NCBI GenBank assembly: GCA_031285605.1
Contig: JAITVW010000142.1
Span: 1 to 7,017, forward strand
Direction of reading: 5' to 3'
DNA: 7,017 nt
DNA from: Fusobacteriales bacterium
GTDB taxonomy: Bacteria > Fusobacteriota > Fusobacteriia > Fusobacteriales > Leptotrichiaceae
The position numbers were made by a program, and so were the translations under genes. Shown one piece after another: positions 1 through 6,448 of this stretch (positions within the stretch are counted from its first letter, which is position 1; every line of letters begins with the position of its first letter). A model generated the notes under the pieces. That model made no database searches. It was not told the DNA's origin and worked only from the letters and a program-made list of their open reading frames with translations.

Positions 1-244
1 CAACTTTGAATTTTACTACTTTTTTAGCAGCTATTTTAATTTCTTTTCCTGTTTGTGGGTTTCTTCCTTTTCTGGCAGCTCTTTTTTGAACTCCGAAAGT
101 TCCCCATCCTACGAATTGAACTGTTTCTCCTTTAGTTAGAGATTTTTCCACAGTTCCTAAAAATTCATTTACTAATTCTTCTGATCTTTTTTTTGTCTCT
201 CCTGTTGCTTTTGCATATGCCTCAATAAACTCTTTCTTTGACAT
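1..244 (-). CDS. hup: HU-family DNA-binding protein, C-terminus cut by window edge
   Basis: Histone-like HU protein, a dimeric nucleoid protein that bends DNA with little sequence preference. Reading back from the ATG at 244-242 gives 81 codons with no stop, beginning MSKKEFIEAYAKATGE. Residues 1-45 match the helical dimerisation part. Residues 46-72 are the diagnostic beta-arm, with GWGTFGV at 46-52, RKGRNPQTG at 58-66 and the DNA-intercalating proline at 63. HU proteins are usually 90-95 residues, so roughly ten C-terminal residues lie beyond the left edge. The start is fixed by AGGAGG seven bases upstream. It sits 185 bases after cmk and has a good promoter of its own, so it is probably an independent unit. 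IHF is less likely because the arm follows the HU pattern. Confidence 0.96.
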   Translation of the reverse strand, partial: MSKKEFIEAYAKATGETKKRSEELVNEFLGTVEKSLTKGETVQFVGWGTFGVQKRAARKGRNPQTGKEIKIAAKKVVKFKV

Positions 245-251
245 ATAACTA

Positions 252-257
252 CCTCCT
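252..257 (-). promoter_or_regulatory. Ribosome binding site of hup
   Basis: A perfect AGGAGG on the minus strand with a seven-base spacer to the ATG at 244. It fixes the start of the HU gene and suggests high translation, as expected for an abundant nucleoid protein. Confidence 0.85.
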
Positions 258-274
258 AAATTTTAGTCATATTT

Positions 275-304
275 ATTATACACCTTTTATAGCACATTTT
301 ACAA
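275..304 (-). promoter_or_regulatory. Probable sigma-70-type promoter of hup
   Basis: On the minus strand there is a perfect TATAAT (280-275), preceded after 18 bases by TTGTAA (304-299), a four-of-six match to TTGACA. Transcription would start near 268, giving a leader of about 25 bases that contains the AGGAGG. The -35 is imperfect and the spacer one base long, but position and the consensus -10 make this the best promoter in the gap between cmk and hup. Confidence 0.6.
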
Positions 305-429
305 CACTTTTTTACTATTTTTTGCTAATTTATTTTACATTTGCTGTCTAAGGAAAATTCCTAATTGATAAACTAATCTATTTTAGAAGCTTTCAGAATT
401 TCAAATAAAAGAATACTTATTTTAAAAAT

Positions 430-1086
430 TTAAATTTTTTTCATTTTTTCTTCAATTAACTTCTTTATTTTATCCTTTATCTCTTCTGCACTCAAAGAAG
501 TTGAATCTAAAATCACGGCATCTTCTGCAACTTTGAGCGGACTTTCTTTTCTGTGCATATCATTGTAATCCCTTTTGGTTATTTCCCTGAGAATTTCCTC
601 ATACTCCACATTTTCTCCCTTATTTCTCAGTTCTTCACATCTTCTCTCAGCACGTATTTCCGAATCTGCATTCAGATATACTTTCAGATCTGCGTTGGGA
701 AATACTACTGTTCCGATATCACGCCCGTCCAGAATTACATCTTTTGATTTTGAAAATTCTCTCTGGAGCTCCACCATTTTTTCTCTTACTTCTTTCACGA
801 CAGAAATTTTTGAAGCATTGCCGGAAATTTCTCTTGTTCTTATTTTATCCGTTACATCTTCATTATCCAGATAAAATCTGTTATCCTTCATATCTATATT
901 CAAATCTTCCAATAATTTCAGTTCTTTTTCATGATCAGAAAAATCTATATTTTCTTTCATTAACTTATATGCAAACAATCTGTACATTGCCCCGGTATCC
1001 AGGTATGTGATTCCAAGCTCGTCGGCTATCATCTTTGAGACGGTACTTTTCCCGCTCCCAGCCGGACCATCCACTGCTATTATCAT
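430..1086 (-). CDS. cmk: Cytidylate kinase (CMP/dCMP kinase)
   Basis: Cytosolic kinase that transfers phosphate from ATP to CMP or dCMP, feeding CTP/dCTP synthesis. The 218 residues match the usual bacterial length. Visible in order are the P-loop GPAGSGKST (7-15), LDTGAMYR (29-36) of the nucleotide-binding core, GRDIGTVVFP (121-130) contributing to CMP binding, and the lid segment with RDYND and RKESPL (172-184) followed by ILDST. The ATG at 1086 is preceded by AAGAGG with a seven-base spacer, and this site touches the prmA stop codon. The prmA-cmk gap is only 12 bases, so the two are co-transcribed and probably translationally linked. I see no strong hairpin terminator in the 185 bases downstream; only A/T-rich symmetry such as AAAAATTTAAATTTTT lies at the stop codon. 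Confidence 0.97.
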   Translation of the reverse strand: MIIAVDGPAGSGKSTVSKMIADELGITYLDTGAMYRLFAYKLMKENIDFSDHEKELKLLEDLNIDMKDNRFYLDNEDVTDKIRTREISGNASKISVVKEVREKMVELQREFSKSKDVILDGRDIGTVVFPNADLKVYLNADSEIRAERRCEELRNKGENVEYEEILREITKRDYNDMHRKESPLKVAEDAVILDSTSLSAEEIKDKIKKLIEEKMKKI

Positions 1087-1098
1087 ATCAAAACCTCT

Positions 1099-2010
1099 TT
1101 ATTTATATTCAAAAACATAAGAAATCCATCCGTTTTCCTCTTTTTCATCTATTTGTTTAAAATTATGTTTTTTAGTTTTTTCCAGTATTTCATGCTTTCT
1201 GGTTTTTAAGATTCCCGAAAATATTACCAAAGCTCCCGGCTCCAAAACTTTTTCTATATCATCCAAAAGTTCTATAAGTGTATCAGCCAGAATATTTGAA
1301 ACTACAATATCGTATTTTTTATTAGTATCATCTACCAAATTTCCTATTACTACACTAAAATTATCTATTTCATTATCCTCAAGATTCTTTTTGGCGACAC
1401 TTTCCACTGCAGGATCTATGTCTATTCCGTCTGCTTTCTCTGCACCAAGTTTTACCCCTACTATCATCAGTATACCTGAACCGCATCCTATATCCAGAAG
1501 ATTTTTCTTTCCTTGAGCATATTTTTCCAGCATTTTTATACAAAGCGAGGTAGTCTCGTGAGTTCCTGTTCCAAAAGCCATACCGGGATCTATTTTTATG
1601 ACAATCTCGTTCTCACTTGATTCATATTCTTCCCAAGAAGGTTTTATGACAATTTTATCTGTTATCCTAGTAGTATGAAAATATTTTTTCCATTCGTCTT
1701 TCCATTCATTTTCATCACATTCATTAGTATAAACAGTAAATATCATCTCTTCACTTTCAGACAGTTCTTCCAGCTTTTCCGACAGCATTTTTAACTTTAA
1801 CCGTGCAAATTTATTATTAGGAAAATATCCTATTATTGTCCATGTGTCGTTAACTATGCTTTCCTTATGAAAATCCAGAGTATTTTCAGTAAAAAAATCA
1901 ATGAATTCAAATTCATTTACTCCCAGTTCGGAGAAAATACCTATTATTTTTTCTTTTGTTTCTTTTATAAAATCCGAATAATAATCTACTTTTACTCTAA
2001 GCCATTTCAT
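1099..2010 (-). CDS. prmA: Ribosomal protein L11 methyltransferase
   Basis: SAM-dependent methyltransferase that methylates ribosomal protein L11. At 303 residues it is of normal family length. The N-terminal about 100 residues form the L11-recognition region. DPGMAFGTGTHETT (141-154) is the PrmA signature, LDIGCGSG (172-179) is the SAM-binding motif I, and GIDIDP (195-200) carries the acidic residues expected to bind the SAM ribose. SNILADTL (238-245) corresponds to the PrmA active-site segment NILA. Its ATG overlaps the surE stop as ATGA, and the ribosome binding site AAAGGA lies inside the last surE codons with a nine-base spacer, so translational coupling to surE is likely. The gene for L11 itself is not in the window. 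Confidence 0.97.
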   Translation of the reverse strand: MKWLRVKVDYYSDFIKETKEKIIGIFSELGVNEFEFIDFFTENTLDFHKESIVNDTWTIIGYFPNNKFARLKLKMLSEKLEELSESEEMIFTVYTNECDENEWKDEWKKYFHTTRITDKIVIKPSWEEYESSENEIVIKIDPGMAFGTGTHETTSLCIKMLEKYAQGKKNLLDIGCGSGILMIVGVKLGAEKADGIDIDPAVESVAKKNLEDNEIDNFSVVIGNLVDDTNKKYDIVVSNILADTLIELLDDIEKVLEPGALVIFSGILKTRKHEILEKTKKHNFKQIDEKEENGWISYVFEYK

Positions 2011-2774
2011 TTATTTAATTCCTTTTCTATCTGAAGTCCGAATTTTTCATCTGTCAGATCCAATGCTACAGGTGTAATAGAAACATAATTATCCTTCAAT
2101 ACATAATAGTCACTATGGTAATTAGACGAATATTCCACTGCATTTCCTGTTATCCAGAAATATTCATGCCCGTTCGGATCAAATCTTTTATCAAAATTCT
2201 CTTTATAATTCCTGTCTCCCTGAATAGTAAACTTACAGCCTTTTAATTCCTCTGTCTTTACATTTGGTACATTTATATTCAGAAGCTTATATCCCGGGAA
2301 CTGAAAATCTTTTATTTTTTCTATAAAATCTGCCGCAAAAACTGCTGCTGTAAGATAATTCTTCCCATGATCAAAGGGCTCTGCCAGAGACAAAGCCATG
2401 GATCTCACTCCCAGAAGTGCAGCTTCAGACGCAGCGCCGAAAGTACCTGAATAAAATAAATCTACTCCCAGATTTGCTCCTCTGTTTATACCGCTTATCA
2501 TAAAATCAAAATCCACATCCCTGTATATTTCCCATCTTGCAAGTTTTACACAGTCTGCGGGTTTTCCATTTACCATATATCCGAAAAATTTTCCGTTTAT
2601 ATTGTATTTTCTGTATCTCAAAGGTTTATTTATTGTAAGTCCGTGTCCTGTACCGCTGGCATCTTCATCAGGAGCCACTACATATACATCATGTCCTCTT
2701 TCTATCAGAACCACAGCCAGAGTTTCTATACCTTTAGCAAAAATTCCGTCATCATTTGACAGTAAAATTTTCAT
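2007..2774 (-). CDS. surE: 5'/3'-nucleotidase SurE
   Basis: Metal-dependent phosphatase that removes phosphate from nucleoside 5'- and 3'-monophosphates; members of the family also act on short polyphosphate. The 255 residues match family length. The metal ligands of the family are all visible: D8 and D9 in LLSNDDGI, S40 in DEDASGTGH, and N97 in SGINRGANLG. SGTFGAASEA (109-118) is the conserved glycine/alanine-rich stretch after it. The ATG at 2774 follows AGAGGAG, which overlaps the ymdB stop, and the ymdB-surE gap is 12 bases. Its own stop codon overlaps the prmA start. A stress or nucleotide-balance role is known for the family; which substrate matters here cannot be read from the sequence. 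Confidence 0.97.
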   Translation of the reverse strand: MKILLSNDDGIFAKGIETLAVVLIERGHDVYVVAPDEDASGTGHGLTINKPLRYRKYNINGKFFGYMVNGKPADCVKLARWEIYRDVDFDFMISGINRGANLGVDLFYSGTFGAASEAALLGVRSMALSLAEPFDHGKNYLTAAVFAADFIEKIKDFQFPGYKLLNINVPNVKTEELKGCKFTIQGDRNYKENFDKRFDPNGHEYFWITGNAVEYSSNYHSDYYVLKDNYVSITPVALDLTDEKFGLQIEKELNK

Positions 2775-2786
2775 TTTAAGCTCCTC

Positions 2787-3560
2787 TTATATTGAAATAT
2801 GCAGATTCAGTCTTTCAATTTTTTCTGTTCTCCCATATTCATTTATATTTACTATTATGCCGTTTATTTTTATATTTTCTTTACATACGCTCCATCTCGC
2901 GGGAAGACCGTCCTTAAATTTCTGTATACTTTCTTTTTTGTTCATCCCCAAAATTCCGTCATGTCCGCCGGTCATACCAATATCAGTTATATAGCCTGTA
3001 CCTCTGTGAAGTATTCTTTCATCTGCTGTCTGTGTATGTGTATGTGTACCGTACACAAGGGATACCTGTCCGTCAAGATTCCATCCCATTGCCTGTTTTT
3101 CAGATGTTGCTTCTCCATGGAAGTCTACTATTATATTATTTGTTATTTTTTTTATTTCAGGTAATAATTCATCCACTGCCAAAAAAGGACATGCTATAGG
3201 GGGCATAAAAACCTTACCCTGTACATTAATAACTGCCAGTTTTTTTCCGTTCTTTTCTACTATTGTATATCCTTTTCCCGGTGTTCCCGGTGCGAAGTTC
3301 AATGGTCTTATCATCTTTTCCGTTTCATTTAAATAAGGATAAATTTCTCTTCTGTCCCAGGTATGATTCCCCAGTGTAACTACATCTACTCCCAAATTAA
3401 ATACTTTATTAGCAATTTTCGGTGTTATGCCAAAACCGCCTGCCACATTTTCCCCGTTAACTACAATAAAATCAAATAACTCCCTTTTATTATCCAAATA
3501 TCTCGCCAGCGCTTCTCTGCCGGGTTCTCCCACCAGATCTCCTATTATTAACAATTTCAT
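2787..3560 (-). CDS. ymdB: YmdB-family metallophosphoesterase (TIGR00282 family)
   Basis: Cytosolic binuclear-metal phosphodiesterase; in Bacillus the homologue hydrolyses cyclic nucleotides in vitro and affects biofilm and motility decisions and mRNA levels. The 257 residues match the family. The metal-binding set is complete: D8 in IIGDLVG, E37-N38 in NGENVAGG, N65-H66 in LGNHTWD, H148 in DFHGEATSEK, and H173/H175 in YGTHTHTQTADE. ITDIGMTG (191-198) is another family hallmark. The ATG at 3560 has AAAGGA ten bases upstream. It follows rny, the usual partner, but across a 72-base gap with a hairpin and a promoter-like sequence, so its expression may be partly uncoupled from rny. surE follows after 12 bases. 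Physiological substrate is unknown from sequence alone. Confidence 0.96.
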   Translation of the reverse strand: MKLLIIGDLVGEPGREALARYLDNKRELFDFIVVNGENVAGGFGITPKIANKVFNLGVDVVTLGNHTWDRREIYPYLNETEKMIRPLNFAPGTPGKGYTIVEKNGKKLAVINVQGKVFMPPIACPFLAVDELLPEIKKITNNIIVDFHGEATSEKQAMGWNLDGQVSLVYGTHTHTQTADERILHRGTGYITDIGMTGGHDGILGMNKKESIQKFKDGLPARWSVCKENIKINGIIVNINEYGRTEKIERLNLHISI

Positions 3561-3594
3561 GTAAATATTTTCCTTTCTAAATAACAGAACAAAT

Positions 3595-3622
3595 TTTATA
3601 AAATTAAGGACGGTTTTTTCAA
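3595..3622 (-). promoter_or_regulatory. Candidate promoter of the ymdB-surE-prmA-cmk group
   Basis: On the minus strand TTGAAA (3622-3617, five of six to TTGACA) is followed after 16 bases by TATAAA (3600-3595, five of six to TATAAT); TAAAAT two bases further on is an alternative -10 with an 18-base spacer. Transcription would start near 3588, about 28 bases before the ymdB start. The -35 lies in the loop and arm of the terminator-like hairpin at 3609-3628. Support is by consensus match and position only. Confidence 0.45.
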
Positions 3623-3628
3623 ACCGTC
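3598..3628 (-). terminator. Terminator-like hairpin after rny
   Basis: Five bases after the rny stop, the minus strand carries a perfect 8-bp stem, GACGGTTT and AAACCGTC (3609-3616 pairing with 3621-3628), closed by the four-base loop GAAA, a stable GNRA tetraloop. The following tract is CTTAATTTTAT, so the U-run is broken and termination may be partial. An alternative role is to stabilise or mark the 3' end of rny mRNA. It is not matched by a good T-tract on the plus strand. Confidence 0.6.
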
Positions 3629-3632
3629 TGTA

Positions 3633-5216
3633 TTATTTAGCATATTCAACTGCTCTTGTTTCTCTTACCACCGTTACTTTTATCTGTCCCGGATACTGCA
3701 TTTTATCCTCTATCTCCTTAGCTACTTCCCTCGCTATCAATGTCGATTTATCATCGTCGATTCTTTCAGGATTTACTATAAGTCTTATCTCTCTTCCTGC
3801 CTGAATTGCATACGAGCTTTCTATTCCTTCATAATTATTCGCTATTTCTTCAAGCTGCTCCAGTCTTTTTAGATAATTTGACAATGTTTCCCTTCTTGCT
3901 CCCGGTCTTGAAGCCGAAATCGAATCCGCCGCCTGAACAAGAACTGCTTCCACACTCAGCTGTTCCACTTCGTTATGATGTGCTTCCACTGCATTTATAA
4001 CAGTTTCGTTTTCCTTTGAAAATTTTCTCAGAAATTCTCCGCCGTTCAGTGCATGTGAGCCTTCCTGCTCATGTGAAAATGCCTTCCCAATATCATGGAG
4101 AAGTCCTGCCCTTTTGGCTACTTCCACGTTAGCTCCCAGTTCTGCTGCAAGTGTAGCCGCTATATGCGCTACTTCTATTGAATGCTGTAATATATTCTGT
4201 CCAAATGATGTTCTGTATTTTAATTTTCCCAGTACTTTCAGAACCTGATTGGGAAGAGCAGGTATCCCTACTTCCAAAATTGCATGTTCTGCCGCTTCCA
4301 TTATTTTTTCGTCCACTTCTTCTTTTGCTTTTTCTACTACTTCTTCTATTTTTGTCGGATGTATTCTTCCGTCTGAGATCAGTTTTTCCAGAGTTATTCT
4401 GGCTACTTCTCTCCTTACACCGTCAAATGAAGACAAAACCACTGCTTCAGGTGTATCGTCTATAATAAGATCTACTCCTGTGACAGCTTCTATTGCTCTG
4501 ATATTTCTTCCTTCACGGCCGATAATTCTTCCTTTCATCTCTTCACTCGGCAGCTGAATTACAGAAATTGTAGAGTCTACTACATAATCTGCAGCTGCTT
4601 TTGATATTGCCGTAGACATTATTCTTTTGGAAATTCTTTCTTTATCTCTTTCTACATTATGCTCAAAATCTCTTATCATTACTGCTTTATCATGCTCCAG
4701 TTCACCCTGAAGTCTGTTCAGTATTACCTCTGATGCTTCTTCCTTAGTCAGCTCGGATATTCTTGTAAGCTCAGTTTCCTCTTTCTGTATCAGGTCACTC
4801 AGAGTATGTTCCTTAGTTATCAGAATTTCCTTCTGCTCTTCCAGCTTCAGCTCTCTTTCCTCTAATCTTCCTGATCTTGCTTCAAGATTTTCCTCTCTTT
4901 TCAGCAGTCTTTCTTCTTTTACGGATACTTCGGCTTTCATCTGCTTTACTTCTTCATCAGCTTCTTTTTTTACACCGAGCATCTCCTCTTTTACTTTTAT
5001 CATTTCCTCTTTTCTATAAGATTCCACTTCTCTTTCAACTTCTTTTTTAGTATCATCTAACTCTCTTTTAGCATTGAATATTTCCCCTTTTAAGTTATTC
5101 AGTTCTCCATATGTATTTTTGTACTCTTTTTCTACTATAGATCTACTAATTAGATACCCTATAAAGAAAGTCAAAAGAAGAAATATAACTGCTACTATTA
5201 TCCAGACAAATGTCAT
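3633..5216 (-). CDS. rny: Ribonuclease Y, membrane-anchored endoribonuclease
   Basis: Initiates mRNA decay by endonucleolytic cleavage at the inner face of the membrane in bacteria lacking RNase E. The 527 residues are normal length. Residues 4-24 form one hydrophobic transmembrane segment. Residues about 28-195 are a long charged coiled coil rich in E and K. The KH RNA-binding domain (about 216-280) has the loop GREG at 233-236 in IIGREGRNIR. The HD domain (about 335-435) has H345 in LQHSIEVAH, the catalytic pair H374-D375 in LLHDIGKA, and D431 in QAADSISASRPGAR. The C-terminal domain ends TRAVEYAK, typical of the family. The ATG has AGGAGA eight bases upstream. It starts 16 bases after the lipoprotein-like gene, so both should share one mRNA; a hairpin follows its stop. 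Confidence 0.98.
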   Translation of the reverse strand: MTFVWIIVAVIFLLLTFFIGYLISRSIVEKEYKNTYGELNNLKGEIFNAKRELDDTKKEVEREVESYRKEEMIKVKEEMLGVKKEADEEVKQMKAEVSVKEERLLKREENLEARSGRLEERELKLEEQKEILITKEHTLSDLIQKEETELTRISELTKEEASEVILNRLQGELEHDKAVMIRDFEHNVERDKERISKRIMSTAISKAAADYVVDSTISVIQLPSEEMKGRIIGREGRNIRAIEAVTGVDLIIDDTPEAVVLSSFDGVRREVARITLEKLISDGRIHPTKIEEVVEKAKEEVDEKIMEAAEHAILEVGIPALPNQVLKVLGKLKYRTSFGQNILQHSIEVAHIAATLAAELGANVEVAKRAGLLHDIGKAFSHEQEGSHALNGGEFLRKFSKENETVINAVEAHHNEVEQLSVEAVLVQAADSISASRPGARRETLSNYLKRLEQLEEIANNYEGIESSYAIQAGREIRLIVNPERIDDDKSTLIAREVAKEIEDKMQYPGQIKVTVVRETRAVEYAK

Positions 5217-5232
5217 TCTTCGTTTCTCCTCT

Positions 5233-5610
5233 CTACTTTCTCTCCGCTACATTCTGTATCTTCCATTCATCTTCGACAAATTTCCATGTTATGTTAAAAT
5301 ACATGCTTTCAGAAGCATAATTCAGTATCATAACATTTTTAGCTCTTCCGTTTCTCTCGAAACTAGGTTCCGAAACTATTATATTCACTTTTGAAAGATC
5401 ATATTGTTTCAGATATTTCAGGACTATATTATTTTTAAATGTAGGTAAGAAATACTTTTCTAATTCTTCATATTGATTATTAACCGCAGTTTTTCTAAGC
5501 TCAGCAACAGCTCCCCCCAATGATGCCTTGTTTTCAGTGGTATAATTTATTGCTGTACTTGAACAATTTATATAAATAAGCAATAAAGGTACAAGAAAAA
5601 ATTTTTTCAA
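5233..5610 (-). CDS. Small predicted lipoprotein of unknown function, TTG start
   Basis: I do not recognise this 125-residue protein. The N-terminus MKKFFLVPLLLIYIN followed by C16-S-S looks like a short lipoprotein signal, with the Cys as acylation site; asparagine at -1 and tyrosine at -3 are not the standard lipobox, so a plain secretion signal or membrane stub is possible. The rest (about 20-125) is soluble, with helix-prone ELRKTAVNNQYEELEKYF and a strand-rich C-terminus ending in ITWKFVEDEWKIQNV. That pattern (helices, then strands, ending W-x-F-x-D-x-x-W-K-I) is reminiscent of NTF2-like or DUF4878-type folds, but this is a weak impression. The start is TTG at 5610, supported by GGAGGA six bases upstream; the nearest upstream ATG is followed directly by TAG. 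It is 16 bases from rny and probably leads that operon. Confidence 0.8.
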   Translation of the reverse strand: MKKFFLVPLLLIYINCSSTAINYTTENKASLGGAVAELRKTAVNNQYEELEKYFLPTFKNNIVLKYLKQYDLSKVNIIVSEPSFERNGRAKNVMILNYASESMYFNITWKFVEDEWKIQNVAERK

Positions 5611-5616
5611 TTCTCT

Positions 5617-5622
5617 TCCTCC
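5617..5622 (-). promoter_or_regulatory. Ribosome binding site deciding the TTG start of the lipoprotein gene
   Basis: GGAGGA on the minus strand with a six-base spacer to TTG (5610-5608). No usable ATG is in frame nearby, so this site is the main reason to accept the TTG start, which also places a basic MKK-type signal directly at the N-terminus. Confidence 0.75.
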
Positions 5623-5628
5623 GTACTA

Positions 5629-5656
5629 CATGTTATTCATCATGTTATTTTAACAT
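5629..5656. repeat. Short direct and inverted repeats at the promoter of the lipoprotein-rny unit
   Basis: Two exact copies of CATGTTATT on the plus strand (5629-5637 and 5641-5649) are spaced 12 bases apart, and the second is also one side of an inverted repeat, ATGTTA / TAACAT (5642-5647 and 5651-5656, three-base gap). The inverted repeat overlaps the proposed -10 and the expected transcription start. Such placement suits a repressor operator, but a 5' mRNA hairpin or chance in AT-rich DNA is also possible. Confidence 0.5.
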
Positions 5657-5682
5657 AATAAATTCTCAAAAGCAAGTTACAA
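5655..5682 (-). promoter_or_regulatory. Probable promoter of the lipoprotein-rny unit
   Basis: On the minus strand TTGTAA (5682-5677) and TATTAT (5660-5655, five of six) are separated by 16 bases; transcription would start near 5648, about 38 bases before the TTG start. The same TTGTAA hexamer is used in the proposed hup promoter. An alternative pair, TTGCTT and TAAAAT with 17 bases between, lies a few bases downstream. The 163-base gap after the peptidase gene has no strong terminator; only A/T palindromes such as ATTTAATTAAAT at 5738-5749 are visible, so read-through is possible. Confidence 0.45.
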
Positions 5683-5773
5683 ATGCTTTGCTTTCCATAC
5701 TTTAAGAATTTATTTGGTCTATATATAATTATGCAAAAATTTAATTAAATATATTGTTTTTAATATAAAAATT

Positions 5774-6400
5774 TTACAGACTCTTTTCAAAATGCTGGTA
5801 ATCTTTGAGAGATTTCCATTCTCCTCCCCAAGTCCAGCCTCTTTTTTTAAATGCGTTATGACAGACATCTCCCTTGACTATCATACCTTTTCTTATATTT
5901 TTTCTATCAAGATAATCTACGGAATTTTTAGGCTCCGTTACATTATTTTTAATATAAGGATTTTGCACAGGATTAATATCTACAGCAAAACCGTACGCAT
6001 GTTTTGAAAAAGATCTTCTCCCTGTTTTCGGTCTCACTGAAAATGCGTATGTGTTGTTATCTTCCATGGAAAGTTCGTCAGAGTTCCCATACTCATCTAT
6101 TAATCTGATTTTCTCTATCGGGAACTTTGCTTCATATAATTCACCAAAGATTGCTTTTATATCCCCGGCAAGTTTTTTATGTATAATTATTCCGCCGGTT
6201 TTTTCCACATTTTCAAAATTAACATATTTTACCCTTACTAAAACCAGTTCTGATAATTTTACAGGTCCTTCTTGTTTATATGAATTACCTCTCATGATTG
6301 TTTTTATATCATCAGGAATCTCAAAAATGCCTGTCTGTTCTGTATTTGCAGATAAGATAAAGCTAAATGCAAGTATTGTAAGTAAAATTTTCTTTTTCAT
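5774..6400 (-). CDS. Secreted M15-family zinc peptidase (D,D-carboxypeptidase / L-Ala-D-Glu endopeptidase-like)
   Basis: Likely acts on peptidoglycan stem peptides outside the cytoplasmic membrane. Counting from the ATG at 6400 it has 208 residues. MKKKILLTILAFSFILSA (1-18) is a signal peptide with likely cleavage shortly after. The catalytic domain occupies about 70-208: FSVRPKTGRRSFSKHAYGFAVDI (119-142, quoted in part) gives zinc ligands H134 and D141 in the S-x-H-x-x-G-x-A-x-D motif, and GWTWGGEW (188-195) then DYQHFE (200-205) give catalytic D200 and zinc ligand H203. This layout is the M15_4 / M15C type rather than VanX type. The start was chosen because AAAGGA lies nine bases upstream and the signal begins there; an in-frame TTG eight codons earlier (6424) would put LLKGTLI before it and is less likely. 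The exact bond cleaved is not determinable here. Confidence 0.9.
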   Translation of the reverse strand: MKKKILLTILAFSFILSANTEQTGIFEIPDDIKTIMRGNSYKQEGPVKLSELVLVRVKYVNFENVEKTGGIIIHKKLAGDIKAIFGELYEAKFPIEKIRLIDEYGNSDELSMEDNNTYAFSVRPKTGRRSFSKHAYGFAVDINPVQNPYIKNNVTEPKNSVDYLDRKNIRKGMIVKGDVCHNAFKKRGWTWGGEWKSLKDYQHFEKSL

Positions 6401-6409
6401 TATCAAAGT

Positions 6410-6415
6410 TCCTTT
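6410..6415 (-). promoter_or_regulatory. Ribosome binding site deciding the start of the M15 peptidase
   Basis: AAAGGA (within GAAAGGA) with a nine-base spacer to the ATG at 6400-6398. A second site, AGGAG at 6440-6436, lies upstream and would suit a TTG at 6428 that is out of frame with the peptidase. Confidence 0.7.
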
Positions 6416-6448
6416 CAAAAGCAAACAACAGATATCTCCTAATGCAAT

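Noticed and set aside
350..366. AGGAA-AA-TTCCT symmetry between cmk and hup, considered as the cmk terminator
   Set aside because: The two-base loop is too small and no T-run follows on the minus strand.
553..1010. Plus-strand frames opposite cmk
   Set aside because: They mirror the conserved cytidylate kinase gene, lack ribosome binding sites and match no recognised motif.
2602..3164. Plus-strand frames opposite the surE/ymdB junction
   Set aside because: Shadows of two unmistakable enzymes; translations resemble hydrophobic antisense products.
4178..4557. Two overlapping plus-strand frames (95 and 102 codons) opposite rny
   Set aside because: They are antisense shadows of the KH/HD-coding part of RNase Y, with leucine- and serine-rich translations and no start signals.
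6422..6424. TTG as start of the M15 peptidase, giving 216 residues
   Set aside because: ATG at 6400 has a well-spaced AAAGGA and begins a typical signal peptide; the longer form would place eight extra residues before the basic region.
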